From NCBI GenBank assembly GCA_963555835.3, contig CAUVWZ020000002.1, positions 1,984,001 to 2,048,000 on the forward strand: a stretch of 64,000 nt of DNA, given 5' to 3'. This stretch comes from JAPUME01 sp027294185 (lineage in GTDB: Bacteria; Acidobacteriota; Terriglobia; UBA7540; JAPUME01). Numbering within the stretch: position 1 is the stretch's first letter; each line of letters begins with the position of its first letter. The notes beneath the pieces were generated by a model. It did not search any database, had not been told where the DNA came from, and saw only the letters and a program-made list of their open reading frames with translations. The translations under genes were made by a program, and so were the position numbers. Positions 37,182 to 45,835 of this stretch are shown piece after piece.

Positions 37182-37499
37182 TCAGCCCCCACGTGCGGCA
37201 ACAACGCCAGACATCGGCTGCACCTCTCGCCTGATGCGTTTCAACTTCTTGTCTGTTGCCACGTCCAGGTCATACTGTGCTTGTAGCATGATCCAGAATG
37301 CCGGCGTCGTCTTGAAGTACCGCGCCAGCCTCAGCGCCGTTTCAGAAGTAATGCTCCGGCGCTCGTGGACGATCTCGGCGATACGAGTGGCAGGCACTCG
37401 AAGATCGAGGGCCAGTCTGTTCATGCTGAGGCCCAGCGGACTCAAAAACTCCTCTTTGAGAATCTCACCCGGATGGACAGGTCGAAGCGTTCCCGCCAT
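37182..37499 (-). CDS. higA: HigA-family antitoxin
   Basis: A 105-residue helix-turn-helix protein. LRPVHPGEILKEEFLSPLGLSMNRLALDLRVPATRIAEIVHERRSITSETALRLARYFKTTPAFWIMLQAQYDL matches the HigA/VapI antitoxin almost throughout. It should neutralise HigB and repress the operon by binding the operator next to it. It lies nine bases downstream of higB on the same strand, in the order toxin then antitoxin that is typical of higBA. It is antisense to the flanking kds genes. Confidence 0.92.
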   Translation of the reverse strand: MAGTLRPVHPGEILKEEFLSPLGLSMNRLALDLRVPATRIAEIVHERRSITSETALRLARYFKTTPAFWIMLQAQYDLDVATDKKLKRIRREVQPMSGVVAARGG

Positions 37500-37508
37500 G
37501 GTTCCCTC

Positions 37509-37790
37509 CTAGTGGTAGTCGGTGATCTCCACGTCATAGGCGTCACCCTTCCACCAAACAAAGCAGATGCGCCACTGATCGTTGATGCGGATGCTGTGTT
37601 CTCCCTTCCTCCTGCCTCGTAACCCTTCCAATCGATTTCCTGGTGGTGGGGCTAAGTCAGTTAATTTTGTGGCGGCCTCCAGCATCCGTAATTTGCGCAG
37701 TGCGACACGTTCGATGGTTTTGAATCGTTTGCTACCCAACCGCCTGTGAAGCCGTTCTGTGTCATTGCACCGGAACGATTTAATCACCAC
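37509..37790 (-). CDS. higB: HigB-family mRNA interferase toxin
   Basis: A 93-residue RelE/HigB-type toxin: FRCNDTERLHRRLGSKRFKTIERVALRKLRMLEAATKLTDLAPPPGNRLEGLRGRRKGEHSIRINDQWRICFVWWKGDAYDVEITDYH. HSIRINDQWRICFVW is the core strand and contains the Arg and His/Tyr residues used in ribosome-dependent mRNA cleavage. The start is GTG at 37790 or the second GTG three bases on; no ribosome binding site precedes it, so the mRNA may be nearly leaderless. It comes before higA and next to a perfect palindrome that is probably the HigA operator. Confidence 0.93.
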   Translation of the reverse strand: MVIKSFRCNDTERLHRRLGSKRFKTIERVALRKLRMLEAATKLTDLAPPPGNRLEGLRGRRKGEHSIRINDQWRICFVWWKGDAYDVEITDYH

Positions 37791-37811
37791 GTATAGCGTA
37801 TAACGCTATAC
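37791..37811 (-). promoter_or_regulatory. higBA operator palindrome
   Basis: A perfect inverted repeat with 9-base arms, GTATAGCGT (37791-37799) and ACGCTATAC (37803-37811), around a three-base spacer, directly abutting the higB start codon. A consensus -35 (TTGACA on the minus strand) lies at 37818-37823, so the operator overlaps the promoter. This is the layout expected for HigA autorepression. Confidence 0.7.
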
Positions 37812-38028
37812 GTTATATGTCAAGCGTGGATTCGGGCATTCTACTCTCCCCACCCACCGCTTACTTCAGCCTCCCCGGCGGCATTGATTCTGCGATCAAT
37901 GCAGGCGGTTTGGGCGAACTTGACATCCGATGAATCTCCCCGTATCGTTGGCCGACATTCCCATCACGGAGAGGAACAGACGCCGCGTTTTCCCAATCTT
38001 CAGCCCCCCGGAAGCGCCCCCTTAACCC

Positions 38029-38988
38029 ATGAGTCTGGACACCGCCCGCAAGGTACTGGAGATTGAAGCCGACGCCGTGCGCCGCATGGCCGAGCGCGTG
38101 GACCAGCGCACCCAACAGGCGGTCGAGTATCTCTACACCTGCCAGGGACGTGTCGTCATCACCGGCATGGGGAAATCAGGGCTGGTGGCGCAGAAGATAT
38201 CCGCAACCCTTTCGAGCACGGGAACGCCCTCGTTCTTTCTCCATCCGGCCGAAGCCATCCACGGCGACCTGGGGAAGCTGGTCCGGGGCGATGTCTTGAT
38301 CGCGCTTTCTTATAGCGGCGAGACGGAAGAAATTCTCCGCATGCTCGATACCGTGAAACGCCTGGGAATCCCTCTGATTTCGCTGACCGGCAATCTGGAT
38401 TCCACCCTCGGCAAAGCCAGCGATGTTACGATTGATGTCGGCATTCCCCAGGAGGCCTGCCCGCTGGGGCTGGCCCCGACGGCCTCCACCACAGCCCAAC
38501 TGGCCATGGGCGATGCGCTGGCTATGGAACTGCTCAGTATGCGTGGATTCGGCGAGGAAGATTTCGCCCAGCTTCACCCGGGAGGAAACCTCGCCGTCCA
38601 ACTGCGCCGGGTCGAGCAGGTCATGCAGACGGGCAACAAAATTCCCCGTGTCAAATCCACCGCCATGTTGTCCGACGTTATTTACGAGATGAGCAGGAAG
38701 GGCCTGGGCATGACGACAGTGGTCGACGACGAGGATCGCCTCGTGGGCGTCGTCTCCGACGGCGACGTTCGCCGCTTCCTCCAGAAAGAGGGGAACCGTG
38801 CCCTTGAATTCACCGCAGCCGAGGCCATGTCGGGGAACCCGATTACGATCATCGGGAAAGAGCTCGCCACCAAGGCGCTCAACCTTATGGAGTCCCACAA
38901 GATCACCTGCCTGGTTGTGACCGACGGGCAGGAACACGTGGAAGGCGTCGTGCACATCCACAATCTCTGGACCACGCAGATGTTCTGA
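38029..38988 (+). CDS. kdsD: D-arabinose-5-phosphate isomerase
   Basis: A 319-residue enzyme converting ribulose 5-phosphate to arabinose 5-phosphate, the substrate of KdsA. The SIS domain has GMGKSGLVAQKISATLSSTGTPSFFLHPAEAIHGDLGKL with the SYSGET phosphosugar loop and SMRGFGEEDFAQLHPGG. Two CBS domains follow (about 205-265 and 275-318). ATG 38029 starts the protein; the gene runs with kdsC 108 bp downstream. Together with kdsA and pyrG it builds the precursors of lipopolysaccharide. It would be the natural neighbour of kdsA if the higBA module were absent. Confidence 0.95.
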   Translation: MSLDTARKVLEIEADAVRRMAERVDQRTQQAVEYLYTCQGRVVITGMGKSGLVAQKISATLSSTGTPSFFLHPAEAIHGDLGKLVRGDVLIALSYSGETEEILRMLDTVKRLGIPLISLTGNLDSTLGKASDVTIDVGIPQEACPLGLAPTASTTAQLAMGDALAMELLSMRGFGEEDFAQLHPGGNLAVQLRRVEQVMQTGNKIPRVKSTAMLSDVIYEMSRKGLGMTTVVDDEDRLVGVVSDGDVRRFLQKEGNRALEFTAAEAMSGNPITIIGKELATKALNLMESHKITCLVVTDGQEHVEGVVHIHNLWTTQMF

Positions 38989-39096
38989 AGGTTGGGCCGC
39001 GAAAGGGAAAGTCACGCTATTGGAAATCCAGGAAGTTCATCCCGGTCGGGCAGGAAGAAAATCCCGAACCATCTCCCTCAAAGGGCAAACACGACT

Positions 39097-39666
39097 ATGC
39101 CGAAATTATCTGCGCCGCTTCTGAGGCGTGCCAAAAAGGTCAAACTCCTGCTGATGGACGTGGACGGCGTCCTGACCGACGGGAAAATCTATTACCTGCC
39201 GGGTCCGAAGGGTGGATTTGTCGAGTCGAAGACCTTTCATTCCCGCGACGGGGCGGGCATCCGGCTGGCTCATCTGGGGGGAATCAAGACCGGCTTCATC
39301 ACGGGCCGGGAATCGGGCGTGGTCAGCCATCGCGCCAAAGAGCTGGGGATTCACTACCTGTACCAGGCCGCGGGAACCAAGGGTTCCTCTCTCGACCGGA
39401 TTCTCAAGGCCTCGGGGTTTCAGGCCGACCAGGTCTGTTTCGTGGGGGATGACATCGTGGACCTGCCCGTGCTGCGGCGCGTGGGATTGGCCGTTGCGGT
39501 GGCGAACTGCGACCCGACCTTGCGGCGACAAGTGCATTATGTGACGCGCGCCCCGGGCGGAGCCGGCGCCGTTCGTGAAACAGTGGAATTGATCCTCCAC
39601 GCGCAGAACCAACTCAGGAAGATTTCCGAACGCATTGCCTCCAATCAATCCTCGCTCGTCGGCTGA
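39097..39666 (+). CDS. kdsC: Kdo-8-phosphate phosphatase
   Basis: A 189-residue HAD-superfamily enzyme that removes the phosphate from Kdo 8-phosphate. Motifs: LLLMDVDGVLTDGKIYY (catalytic Asp pair), ITGRESGVVSHRAKELG, KGSSLDRIL and CFVGDDIVDLPVLRRVGLAVAVANC. This is the small KdsC type with no cap. ATG 39097 is chosen over upstream in-frame codons because the domain begins MPKLSAPLLRRAKKVK. It completes a kdsA-kdsD-kdsC set for Kdo synthesis in this window. The activating enzyme kdsB is not seen here. Confidence 0.95.
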   Translation: MPKLSAPLLRRAKKVKLLLMDVDGVLTDGKIYYLPGPKGGFVESKTFHSRDGAGIRLAHLGGIKTGFITGRESGVVSHRAKELGIHYLYQAAGTKGSSLDRILKASGFQADQVCFVGDDIVDLPVLRRVGLAVAVANCDPTLRRQVHYVTRAPGGAGAVRETVELILHAQNQLRKISERIASNQSSLVG

Positions 39667-39916
39667 TCGTTGGGACCCCTTACCCGTTCAGGTACTCACC
39701 TGCCGGCTCCCGCGCTGCCCGGGTGAAAGTCGATCTCTCGCAGATCGCGCATGGCTTTGCGCAACAGCGTCTCAAACCCTTCGCTGGGTTAGCCCGCCGG
39801 CTCTTTGTCGCCCACCCGAAGGGAGCCAATATCGTTTGACCTCAGCCGGTTCACTGTGGACAATGAACGCACAACCGTGAACTGATACTATGCCGTAAAT
39901 GGAAAGGGAGGTTCCC

Positions 39917-40600
39917 ATGAACCAGTCTGCCAATCCTCAGGTTCCCATCAAGAGCCTGATCTTAGTGCCCGCGTTGATCACCCTGGCAATTACTCTTCTC
40001 CGGTTGAGCGGGGAGTTGCTGAACTGGTCATCGCTTCTATTTAACCGAGAACCGGGCGGGGGCGGCGCCCTGATCGGCATCGTTTGGCTGGTCCCGCTCT
40101 TCGGTTTCTACTTTGCCCACAAGCTGGTAAATTTGGGGATTCGCCCTGGCAGTACGGGTCGGGTCTTCGGCTTCTCCTTCCTGGCGCTGGTAGTTTGTGT
40201 GGCCTTGTTCGGGTTCGCCATGTCGTTGCCCGCAGGAAGCATCGGACAATTCGCGGCTGTTGCAACGGGTGCCGCAGCGGGCATCCTGCTCACCTGCAAG
40301 GGTTGGCCGGCACTCACCTCGACGTTGCTTGCCTATGGAGTGGCGGCGCGGATTCCTGTGGCCCTCATTATGTTGATGGCAATCCTGGGGGATTGGGGAA
40401 CTCATTACGACGGCCCCCCTCCGAATCTCCCCGAGATGGGCCCGTTCAGGGAATGGTTCTTTACCGGCCTCGTTCCTCAACTCACGTTCTGGCTGGCCTT
40501 TACGGTGATCCTCGGCTCAATCCTCGGCGGACTCGGGGTGGCCGTGGCAAACAGAGGGCGCGCTCCGCAAGGGGCATCCCCGACCCAAAGTGAGCCCTAG
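39917..40600 (+). CDS. Hypothetical multi-pass membrane protein
   Basis: A 227-residue protein starting MNQSANPQVP behind GGGAGG. It has about six hydrophobic segments, for example LILVPALITLAITLLRL, LIGIVWLVPLFGFYF, FSFLALVVCVALFGFAM, AAVATGAAAGILLTC and FWLAFTVILGSILGGLGVAVA. I recognise no family. Small Gly-rich loops connect the helices, and the C-terminus is soluble (RGRAPQGASPTQSEP). It is on the same strand as the TfoX-like gene, 58 bp upstream. Confidence 0.75.
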   Translation: MNQSANPQVPIKSLILVPALITLAITLLRLSGELLNWSSLLFNREPGGGGALIGIVWLVPLFGFYFAHKLVNLGIRPGSTGRVFGFSFLALVVCVALFGFAMSLPAGSIGQFAAVATGAAAGILLTCKGWPALTSTLLAYGVAARIPVALIMLMAILGDWGTHYDGPPPNLPEMGPFREWFFTGLVPQLTFWLAFTVILGSILGGLGVAVANRGRAPQGASPTQSEP

Positions 40601-40658
40601 GCTGAGGCAACACCACGAGCGGGAAATCCGACCCGGACTCTTCACCTGAGGCGCGCCC

Positions 40659-40997
40659 ATGGCCTATGATGAACGATTGGCGACTCGAATCCGTAAAGTG
40701 CTGGCCCGTCGCAAGGGATTCACCGAGAAGAGGATGTTCGGCGGTGTGGCATTCTTTCTGGGCGGCAACATGTGTTGCGGCGTGGGAGGTATGGGGAGAG
40801 GTGAGCTGGTTCTTCGCCTTGGTCCCGAACGGGCCGAAAAGGCCCTCAAGACGCGGCGTACGAAAGTGTTTGACCTTACGGGTCGGCCGATGAAAGGATT
40901 CGTCACGGTTGTGCCCGCGAGGTTTAAGACAGACGCGGCGCTGGGGGGTTGGATTCGGGAAGCTGCGGCATTCGCCACTTCCCTGCCGCCAAAATAG
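40659..40997 (+). CDS. TfoX N-terminal domain protein
   Basis: A 112-residue protein: AYDERLATRIRKVLARRKGFTEKRMFGGVAFFLGGNMCCGVGGMGRGELVLRLGPERAEKALK. The MFGG(V/L)AFFLxGNM core is the TfoX N-terminal domain. In Haemophilus and Vibrio, TfoX/Sxy activates competence genes with CRP, but many bacteria carry only this domain with an unknown role. It is followed 33 bp downstream by the AI-2E family gene. Confidence 0.85.
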   Translation: MAYDERLATRIRKVLARRKGFTEKRMFGGVAFFLGGNMCCGVGGMGRGELVLRLGPERAEKALKTRRTKVFDLTGRPMKGFVTVVPARFKTDAALGGWIREAAAFATSLPPK

Positions 40998-41030
40998 ATT
41001 CGTCACGGAGAGCCGCCTGGGAAATTAATT

Positions 41031-42104
41031 ATGCCGGACAGAACCTATACAAAGTATTTCTTCCTGGCCTGCCTTGGAGTTGCGCTCTTTTTCGTGTACC
41101 GCATCGTGCAGCCCTTCCTTCCGGCGGTGCTTTGGGCCGGAATTCTGGCCACGGCGTCCTACCCGGCCTACCGCAGGCTCGCCGAACGGCTTCGGCGTCC
41201 GCGCCTGAGCAGTGTCCTGACCTGTGTGCTGCTCACAGTGGTGATTGTCGTTCCTATTCTATTGCTGCTGGTGATGCTGGCCGATCAATCGGTGGACGCT
41301 TACCGGGCGATTGAAAATAAGGTCCGATCGCAAGAGTTATCGCAATGGGAATCGATCCGCAATTGGCCTTTCTATGAGTGGGTGCGGGCGCGCCTCGACC
41401 GGTTGGGCATCGAGGAGCCGGACCTGGGGCAGGTGGCCATCCGGGCCGCGCAGGAAATCAGCGGGTTCCTGGTTTCCCGAAGCACGGAGGTGTTTTCCCG
41501 CTTTGCGCGGTTCATCTTCAATTTCTTCGTCATGCTGCTCACACTCTATTTCTTTTTCGTGGACGGCCCGACCCTGGTGGCACGGTTGCGCGAATTGACC
41601 CCCCTGGCGCCGGAGCACGAGGAAAAGGTCCTGGGGAAATTCAAAGACGTCGTGAGTGCGACGCTGCGGGGAAGTTTTCTCACCGCCCTTCTGCAAGGGA
41701 CGGCGGGGGGCATGGTATTTCTCTTTTTCGGCTTGCCCTCGCCGTTGCTCTGGGGGTCGGTGATGGCGTTGCTCTCGCTGGTCCCTCTTGTGGGGACGGC
41801 CCTGGTATGGATGCCGGTGGTGGTCTACTTCGCCATTGCGGGCGCCTGGTTGAAAGCCATTCTCCTGGCGGTGATCTGTGGAGGAATCGTCGGGTCGATT
41901 GACAATGTGGTAAAACCGTTTCTGATACGCGGTAAGGTCGAGGTCCACACCCTTTGGGTCTTCTTCGGCGTTCTGGGTGGTGTAGGTGTCTTCGGATTTC
42001 TGGGGTTGGTCCTGGGACCGCTCTTCGTAGCCCTGCTATTCACACTCCTCGAAATCTACAGGATTGAGTTTCGCGACCTGCTGGCGGGCAAGTCACCTTC
42101 CTAA
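41031..42104 (+). CDS. AI-2E/PerM family transporter
   Basis: A 357-residue membrane protein of the UPF0118/AI-2E-exporter family. It has about eight helices in the family arrangement: two at the N-terminus (YFFLACLGVALFFVYRIV and LPAVLWAGILA), a cluster near residue 75-95, then FIFNFFVMLLTLYFFFVDGP and the conserved C-terminal helices LLWGSVMALLSLVPLVGTALVWMPV and GFLGLVLGPLFVALLF. Functions suggested for relatives include autoinducer-2 export and sodium/proton antiport; substrate cannot be told. It lies near tRNA-Ser. Confidence 0.9.
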   Translation: MPDRTYTKYFFLACLGVALFFVYRIVQPFLPAVLWAGILATASYPAYRRLAERLRRPRLSSVLTCVLLTVVIVVPILLLLVMLADQSVDAYRAIENKVRSQELSQWESIRNWPFYEWVRARLDRLGIEEPDLGQVAIRAAQEISGFLVSRSTEVFSRFARFIFNFFVMLLTLYFFFVDGPTLVARLRELTPLAPEHEEKVLGKFKDVVSATLRGSFLTALLQGTAGGMVFLFFGLPSPLLWGSVMALLSLVPLVGTALVWMPVVVYFAIAGAWLKAILLAVICGGIVGSIDNVVKPFLIRGKVEVHTLWVFFGVLGGVGVFGFLGLVLGPLFVALLFTLLEIYRIEFRDLLAGKSPS

Positions 42105-42139
42105 AAGGGTCGGAGAGCGGACGATGCGCTCCCTGGGTT

Positions 42140-42168
42140 TTGCGGGAATCCTGGCTCGATACTATAAT
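42140..42168 (+). promoter_or_regulatory. Promoter of tRNA-Ser
   Basis: Perfect -10 TATAAT at 42163-42168, 17 bases behind a weaker -35 TTGCGG (42140-42145). Transcription would begin about 55 bases before the tRNA. Confidence 0.5.
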
Positions 42169-42229
42169 GAAAATCGCGGCTCGGGAGACGGCCTCCCTCC
42201 GCAATTTCGATTCGTACAGTCCGGATTTC

Positions 42230-42338
<109 letters not shown>

Positions 42339-42374
42339 CTCGGCCCTGATCCGTTTCCGTGAGCGTCTTCGACG

Positions 42375-42665
42375 ATGCAATTCTTCTACGTTTACGTCCT
42401 CAAAAGTCTACGGGACGGTCGTTGGTATATAGGTTCGACACACGACTTGAAGCAGCGCTTGAAGACGCACAACTCTGGTGCAGTTAAATCCACAAGGGTC
42501 AGGCGCCCCTTCCAGTTAGTCTTCATACGAGGCCTATCCCGACCGGCGCGACGCAAGGCGGCGCGAATGCTACTTCAAAACCTCAAAAGGGAAAAACGCT
42601 TTGAAAGTCATGCTCGCGGAATTCCTCAAATCATCTTTCGACCGGAGTGGCTCTCAGAAGATTAA
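42375..42665 (+). CDS. Small GIY-YIG domain protein
   Basis: A 96-residue protein starting FFYVYVLKSLRDGRWYIGSTHDLKQRLKTHNSGAVKSTRVRRPF, the standard small GIY-YIG (YhbQ-like) domain with the first Tyr as V-Y-V. The catalytic Arg is in QRLKTHN. The C-terminus (RKAARMLLQNLKREKRF) is basic. Such proteins are common and usually uncharacterised; nucleases of DNA repair or mobile elements share the fold. It lies between tRNA-Ser and a probable gene remnant. Confidence 0.88.
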   Translation: MQFFYVYVLKSLRDGRWYIGSTHDLKQRLKTHNSGAVKSTRVRRPFQLVFIRGLSRPARRKAARMLLQNLKREKRFESHARGIPQIIFRPEWLSED

Positions 42666-42739
42666 AGCCCGGGTTCTACCCGATTCGTAGTCGGGATACA
42701 ATCTTCGCCGTGGCCATCCCAGGAGAGCGTTTGTTCACC

Positions 42740-42976
42740 ATGCCTGCTATCTCAAAACTTGGCCAATCAAAACTTCAAGCTCTCTGTGACATTATTGGTG
42801 AAACCAGCGGTGGCCCAACCAGCTCAGAAACCAGCCGGTTTCTGAATCGTTGTGGCATGGGTGCACCTTTGCCCGGCCACTCGAGGCGCCGCCCGACGGC
42901 AGGCCATCCACGAATAGGCCACAGGATGCGGGGCATCCACCCCATGAATTTCAACCGCAACTATGCAATCTTCTAA
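42740..42976 (+). pseudogene. Probable remnant of a TIGR02391-like (AbiJ-type) gene
   Basis: The first 35 residues, AISKLGQSKLQALCDIIGETSGGPTSSETSRFLNRCGM, resemble the N-terminus of the TIGR02391 family as I remember it (a uniform 'LxxLCDIIGETSxGLTxSEIxxLL' opening). The rest (GAPLPGHSRRRP and on) has no resemblance, and the frame runs into the start of the next gene. So it is most likely a truncated leftover of a larger gene. The evidence is a short stretch by eye; it could also be a spurious frame. Confidence 0.3.
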
Positions 42977-43775
42977 GGCCACACGGGTGCGTCGCCTGCC
43001 GAACGCCTTGACCTCATGGAAACGGCTGGCGAAGCCCCTGCAATTTCCACGAACCGTGTTGTTGCTATTGGACTTTGACGGCACCCTGGCCGACATCGCC
43101 CCCACACCCGAACAGGCCCGACTACGGCCTCGAGTGCTCACCCTGTTGCGTGAACTCGCCCGCATGCCGCGCCTCCGCGTTGGATTCGTGAGCGGCAGAG
43201 CCCTGGGGGACCTCAAGAAGAAAGTTCCCTTGCGGAATGTGGTCTTTGTCGGAAGCCACGGCCTGGAGCTTCAAACGGCGGGGGGGCGCGAGTCGGCGGT
43301 AAGCCCTGCGATGCGAAAGATCATCGCCAGGGCCAAGCATCGCGTTCGTACGCGCCTGGGGCGTGAGCCCGGAGCACATCTCGAGTACAAACCTTTCAGC
43401 GTAGGCGTGCACTTTCGCCAGGCTACCCCGGCACAGACGCGCCTCATCCGTGGGAAAATGTTCGAGCTCGGCGAAGAGTTTTCTCCCAAGATGCTCGTCC
43501 AGAGCGGTAAAAGAACCTTAGAATTGCTTCCGGCCCTCCCCTTCAGCAAAGGAACCGGGGTCAAGCGTCTTCTGCGAGACCCGGGCTTCAGGGGAGGCTA
43601 TCCCCTCTACCTGGGCGACGACGTGACCGACGAGACGGTTTTCCGGGCTCTCGGGAAAAAGGGCTTGACCATCTTTGTCGGCCCTGCCAGAAACCGAAGC
43701 GCGGCACGATATCAACTGGCTTCACCGCGGGAAGTGGAACAGTTCCTGCAAAAACTCAAGGAGTTGCGCATTTGA
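42963..43775 (+). CDS. otsB: Trehalose-6-phosphate phosphatase-like HAD enzyme (OtsB family)
   Basis: A 270-residue HAD phosphatase of the OtsB type: LLLLDFDGTLADIAPTPEQARLRP (catalytic Asp37 and Asp39), VGFVSGRALGDLKKKV, VGSHGLEL, KGTGVKRLL and YLGDDVTDETVFRAL. The cap region (EYKPFSVGVHFRQAT) is also as in trehalose-phosphatases. No OtsA is present in the window; instead a DUF5752 gene and a GT4 glycosyltransferase follow, so the substrate could be another sugar phosphate. Its stop overlaps the TTG start of the next gene, showing translational coupling. Confidence 0.88.
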   Translation: MQSSKATRVRRLPNALTSWKRLAKPLQFPRTVLLLLDFDGTLADIAPTPEQARLRPRVLTLLRELARMPRLRVGFVSGRALGDLKKKVPLRNVVFVGSHGLELQTAGGRESAVSPAMRKIIARAKHRVRTRLGREPGAHLEYKPFSVGVHFRQATPAQTRLIRGKMFELGEEFSPKMLVQSGKRTLELLPALPFSKGTGVKRLLRDPGFRGGYPLYLGDDVTDETVFRALGKKGLTIFVGPARNRSAARYQLASPREVEQFLQKLKELRI

Positions 43776-44428
43776 CGAAAGCTCAACATCCGTTCATTTT
43801 CATGGCGGCCTCTCCTCTGCTCCGCATCTGCGGAGAACGGGCCAACACCCTGGGGGAACTTCTGGAGGGAGTGCGCCGCGTCAACGACAGCTCCATTTTT
43901 ACCCATACGTTTCAGACCGTGGAGAAACATCACTTCCTGACCGAAGGTTTTTCCAACGACTTCGCTCATTGGGCGCTGTCGGCTCTCAACGAACACCGCC
44001 TGGCCGAACAACTGGAAGCACTCGATATTCGGAAGTACGCGACGCTCGGCCAACTGCGTCAGGATGTCATCGGCACGATCGAAAAATATCTGGAAGAAAC
44101 TCCGGACAATAAAGACCGGCAAGCCTTCGAGCCTTTTTATTTTTGTGAGTCCCGCATTCTCGCCGTTCCCTCGAAACTGATGGCCGATGATCTGGATACT
44201 TTTGTCGGATGCCTGCGCTGTGTAAGCCTGCGGTCGATCTCTTATCACTTCATCGGATCGCGCCTGCGCTCGCCGGCGGCCGCCAACGATTTCTCCCGTT
44301 GGCTTGAAACCAGCCTGGGACTTGGGGAGCTCGCCCGCCGCGTTGATGCCATCGACATCTATACCAACACGCTCGAAGGCGTACGGGAGCAAATCGTTAA
44401 GGAAGTCGATTCATGGCCGGAAAAATAG
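43772..44428 (+). CDS. DUF5752 family protein
   Basis: A 218-residue soluble protein without known catalytic motifs. It starts with TTG overlapping the otsB stop. AAS-PLLRICGERANTLGELLEGVRRVNDSSIFTHTFQTVEKHHF and the SNDFAHWALSALNEHRLAEQLEALD block match the DUF5752 family as I know it from gene clusters with trehalose-type glycosyltransferases. It could be a structural or regulatory partner of the GT. It overlaps the next gene by 16 bases. Family assignment is from memory, not a search. Confidence 0.7.
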   Translation: MTKAQHPFIFMAASPLLRICGERANTLGELLEGVRRVNDSSIFTHTFQTVEKHHFLTEGFSNDFAHWALSALNEHRLAEQLEALDIRKYATLGQLRQDVIGTIEKYLEETPDNKDRQAFEPFYFCESRILAVPSKLMADDLDTFVGCLRCVSLRSISYHFIGSRLRSPAAANDFSRWLETSLGLGELARRVDAIDIYTNTLEGVREQIVKEVDSWPEK

Positions 44429-45681
44429 CCTCGGACGCCGCCGCTCGCCTGCAACGCCTGGAGGACTACGCCCTCGTCGTCGGCCCCGGAGAAATTGATG
44501 AGCTGGCCGCGATGGCCGCCCCTCTGGCGGGCAAGACGATCAAGATGGTCAACTCCACGGCCGTCGGAGGAGGCGTGGCGGAGATCTTGAACCGCCTGGT
44601 CCCCCTGCTTTGCGACCTGGGCCTCGAAACCCAATGGGACGTCATCACCGGCGGAGACGACTTCTTCGAGGTGACCAAGGGCTTCCACAATGCCCTGCAC
44701 GGCATGGCCTACACACCTCGGGCGGAAGACTTTGAGATTTTCAACGCCACCAACGATCGAAACCGCCAAGGCCGCGAGTTTGAAGAAGATTTCGTGGTGA
44801 TTCACGACCCGCAACCGGCGGGATTGATTCTTTCCCGCGGAACCAATCGCAACCACTGGGTCTGGCGTTGCCACATCGACCTCTCGCATCCGCATCCGGA
44901 GGTCTGGTCGTTCCTCGAGCAGTACGTCCGACGTTACGACGCCGCGCTGTTTTCCTCGCCGAACTTCTCGCGCCAGCTCACCATTCCGCAGTACCTCTTC
45001 TATCCCACCATCGACCCGCTGACGGAAAAGAACCGGGACATGGAACCCGAAGAGGTGCGGAAGACGCTGGAAAAATTCGGCATCGACCCGGAGCGGCCCA
45101 TCGTTACGCAGATCTCGCGCTTCGACCGGCTGAAAGATCCGCTCGGCGTGGTTCAGGCCTACAAGCAGGTCAAAAAATACGTTCCCCAATGCCAGCTTGT
45201 TCTGGCCGGCGGAGGGGCCGCCGATGACCCGCAGGGAGGAATGGTTCTCAAAGAAGTGGAAGAAGCCGCCGGGGACGACCCGGACGTGCACGTGCTGAAT
45301 CTGCCACCCTGGTCGGCGCTGGAGATCAACGCCCTGCAGCGCGGGTCAACCATCGTCGTGCAGAAATCTCTGAAGGAAGGCTTCGGGCTGACCGTGACCG
45401 AGGCGCTCTGGAAAAAGAAACCGGTCGTCGCCAGCGCCGTCGGGGGAATTCCGCTTCAAATCATCCACAAGTTCACCGGCATGCTTTCACACTCGGTCGA
45501 AGGCACGGCTTTTCAGATTCGCTTCCTGCTCTCGAACCCCGAGGTCGCCCGGCGGCTGGGAGAACAGGGCCACGAGCACGTGAAGAACAACTTTCTGATC
45601 ACGAGCAACCTGAGAAATTACATCTCGCTCTTCCTGGCCCTCTCAGGTCAAGCTGAACCTCTGCTACCCTCCAACGGCTAA
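44413..45681 (+). CDS. treT: GT4 glycosyltransferase, trehalose synthase (TreT)-like
   Basis: A 422-residue GT-B enzyme. Residues 1-180 contain the trehalose-synthase-like N-lobe (GKTIKMVNSTAVGGGVAEILNRLVPLLCDLGLETQWDVITG), and the C-lobe ends with the GT4 EX7E motif in KEGFGLTVTEALWKKKPVVAS. VNSTAVGGGVAEIL is the TreT signature for linking an NDP-sugar to a sugar acceptor. In TreT, glucose and NDP-glucose give trehalose directly, with no phosphatase needed; yet a phosphatase is cotranscribed here, so a phosphorylated acceptor may be used. The start follows GGAAGTCGATTC and overlaps DUF5752. Confidence 0.85.
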   Translation: MAGKIASDAAARLQRLEDYALVVGPGEIDELAAMAAPLAGKTIKMVNSTAVGGGVAEILNRLVPLLCDLGLETQWDVITGGDDFFEVTKGFHNALHGMAYTPRAEDFEIFNATNDRNRQGREFEEDFVVIHDPQPAGLILSRGTNRNHWVWRCHIDLSHPHPEVWSFLEQYVRRYDAALFSSPNFSRQLTIPQYLFYPTIDPLTEKNRDMEPEEVRKTLEKFGIDPERPIVTQISRFDRLKDPLGVVQAYKQVKKYVPQCQLVLAGGGAADDPQGGMVLKEVEEAAGDDPDVHVLNLPPWSALEINALQRGSTIVVQKSLKEGFGLTVTEALWKKKPVVASAVGGIPLQIIHKFTGMLSHSVEGTAFQIRFLLSNPEVARRLGEQGHEHVKNNFLITSNLRNYISLFLALSGQAEPLLPSNG

Positions 45682-45835
45682 CCCCAGCCGCTATCTGCCC
45701 GGCATTTTGAAGAATCATTCCTGCAAGGCGGAGCGCCCACTTCCTTGCAATTTTTGCGGCTTTGAAGCATTATCATTGGTACTTGCGGAAAAAATATCTA
45801 CTCCCAGGGAGAAAGTAGAACAGGAGGGCTGTTCA

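Noticed and set aside
37004..37204. A 66-codon minus-strand frame overlapping the higA stop
   Set aside because: It starts with TTG without a binding site and has no family I can name. A third gene of the toxin-antitoxin operon is not supported.
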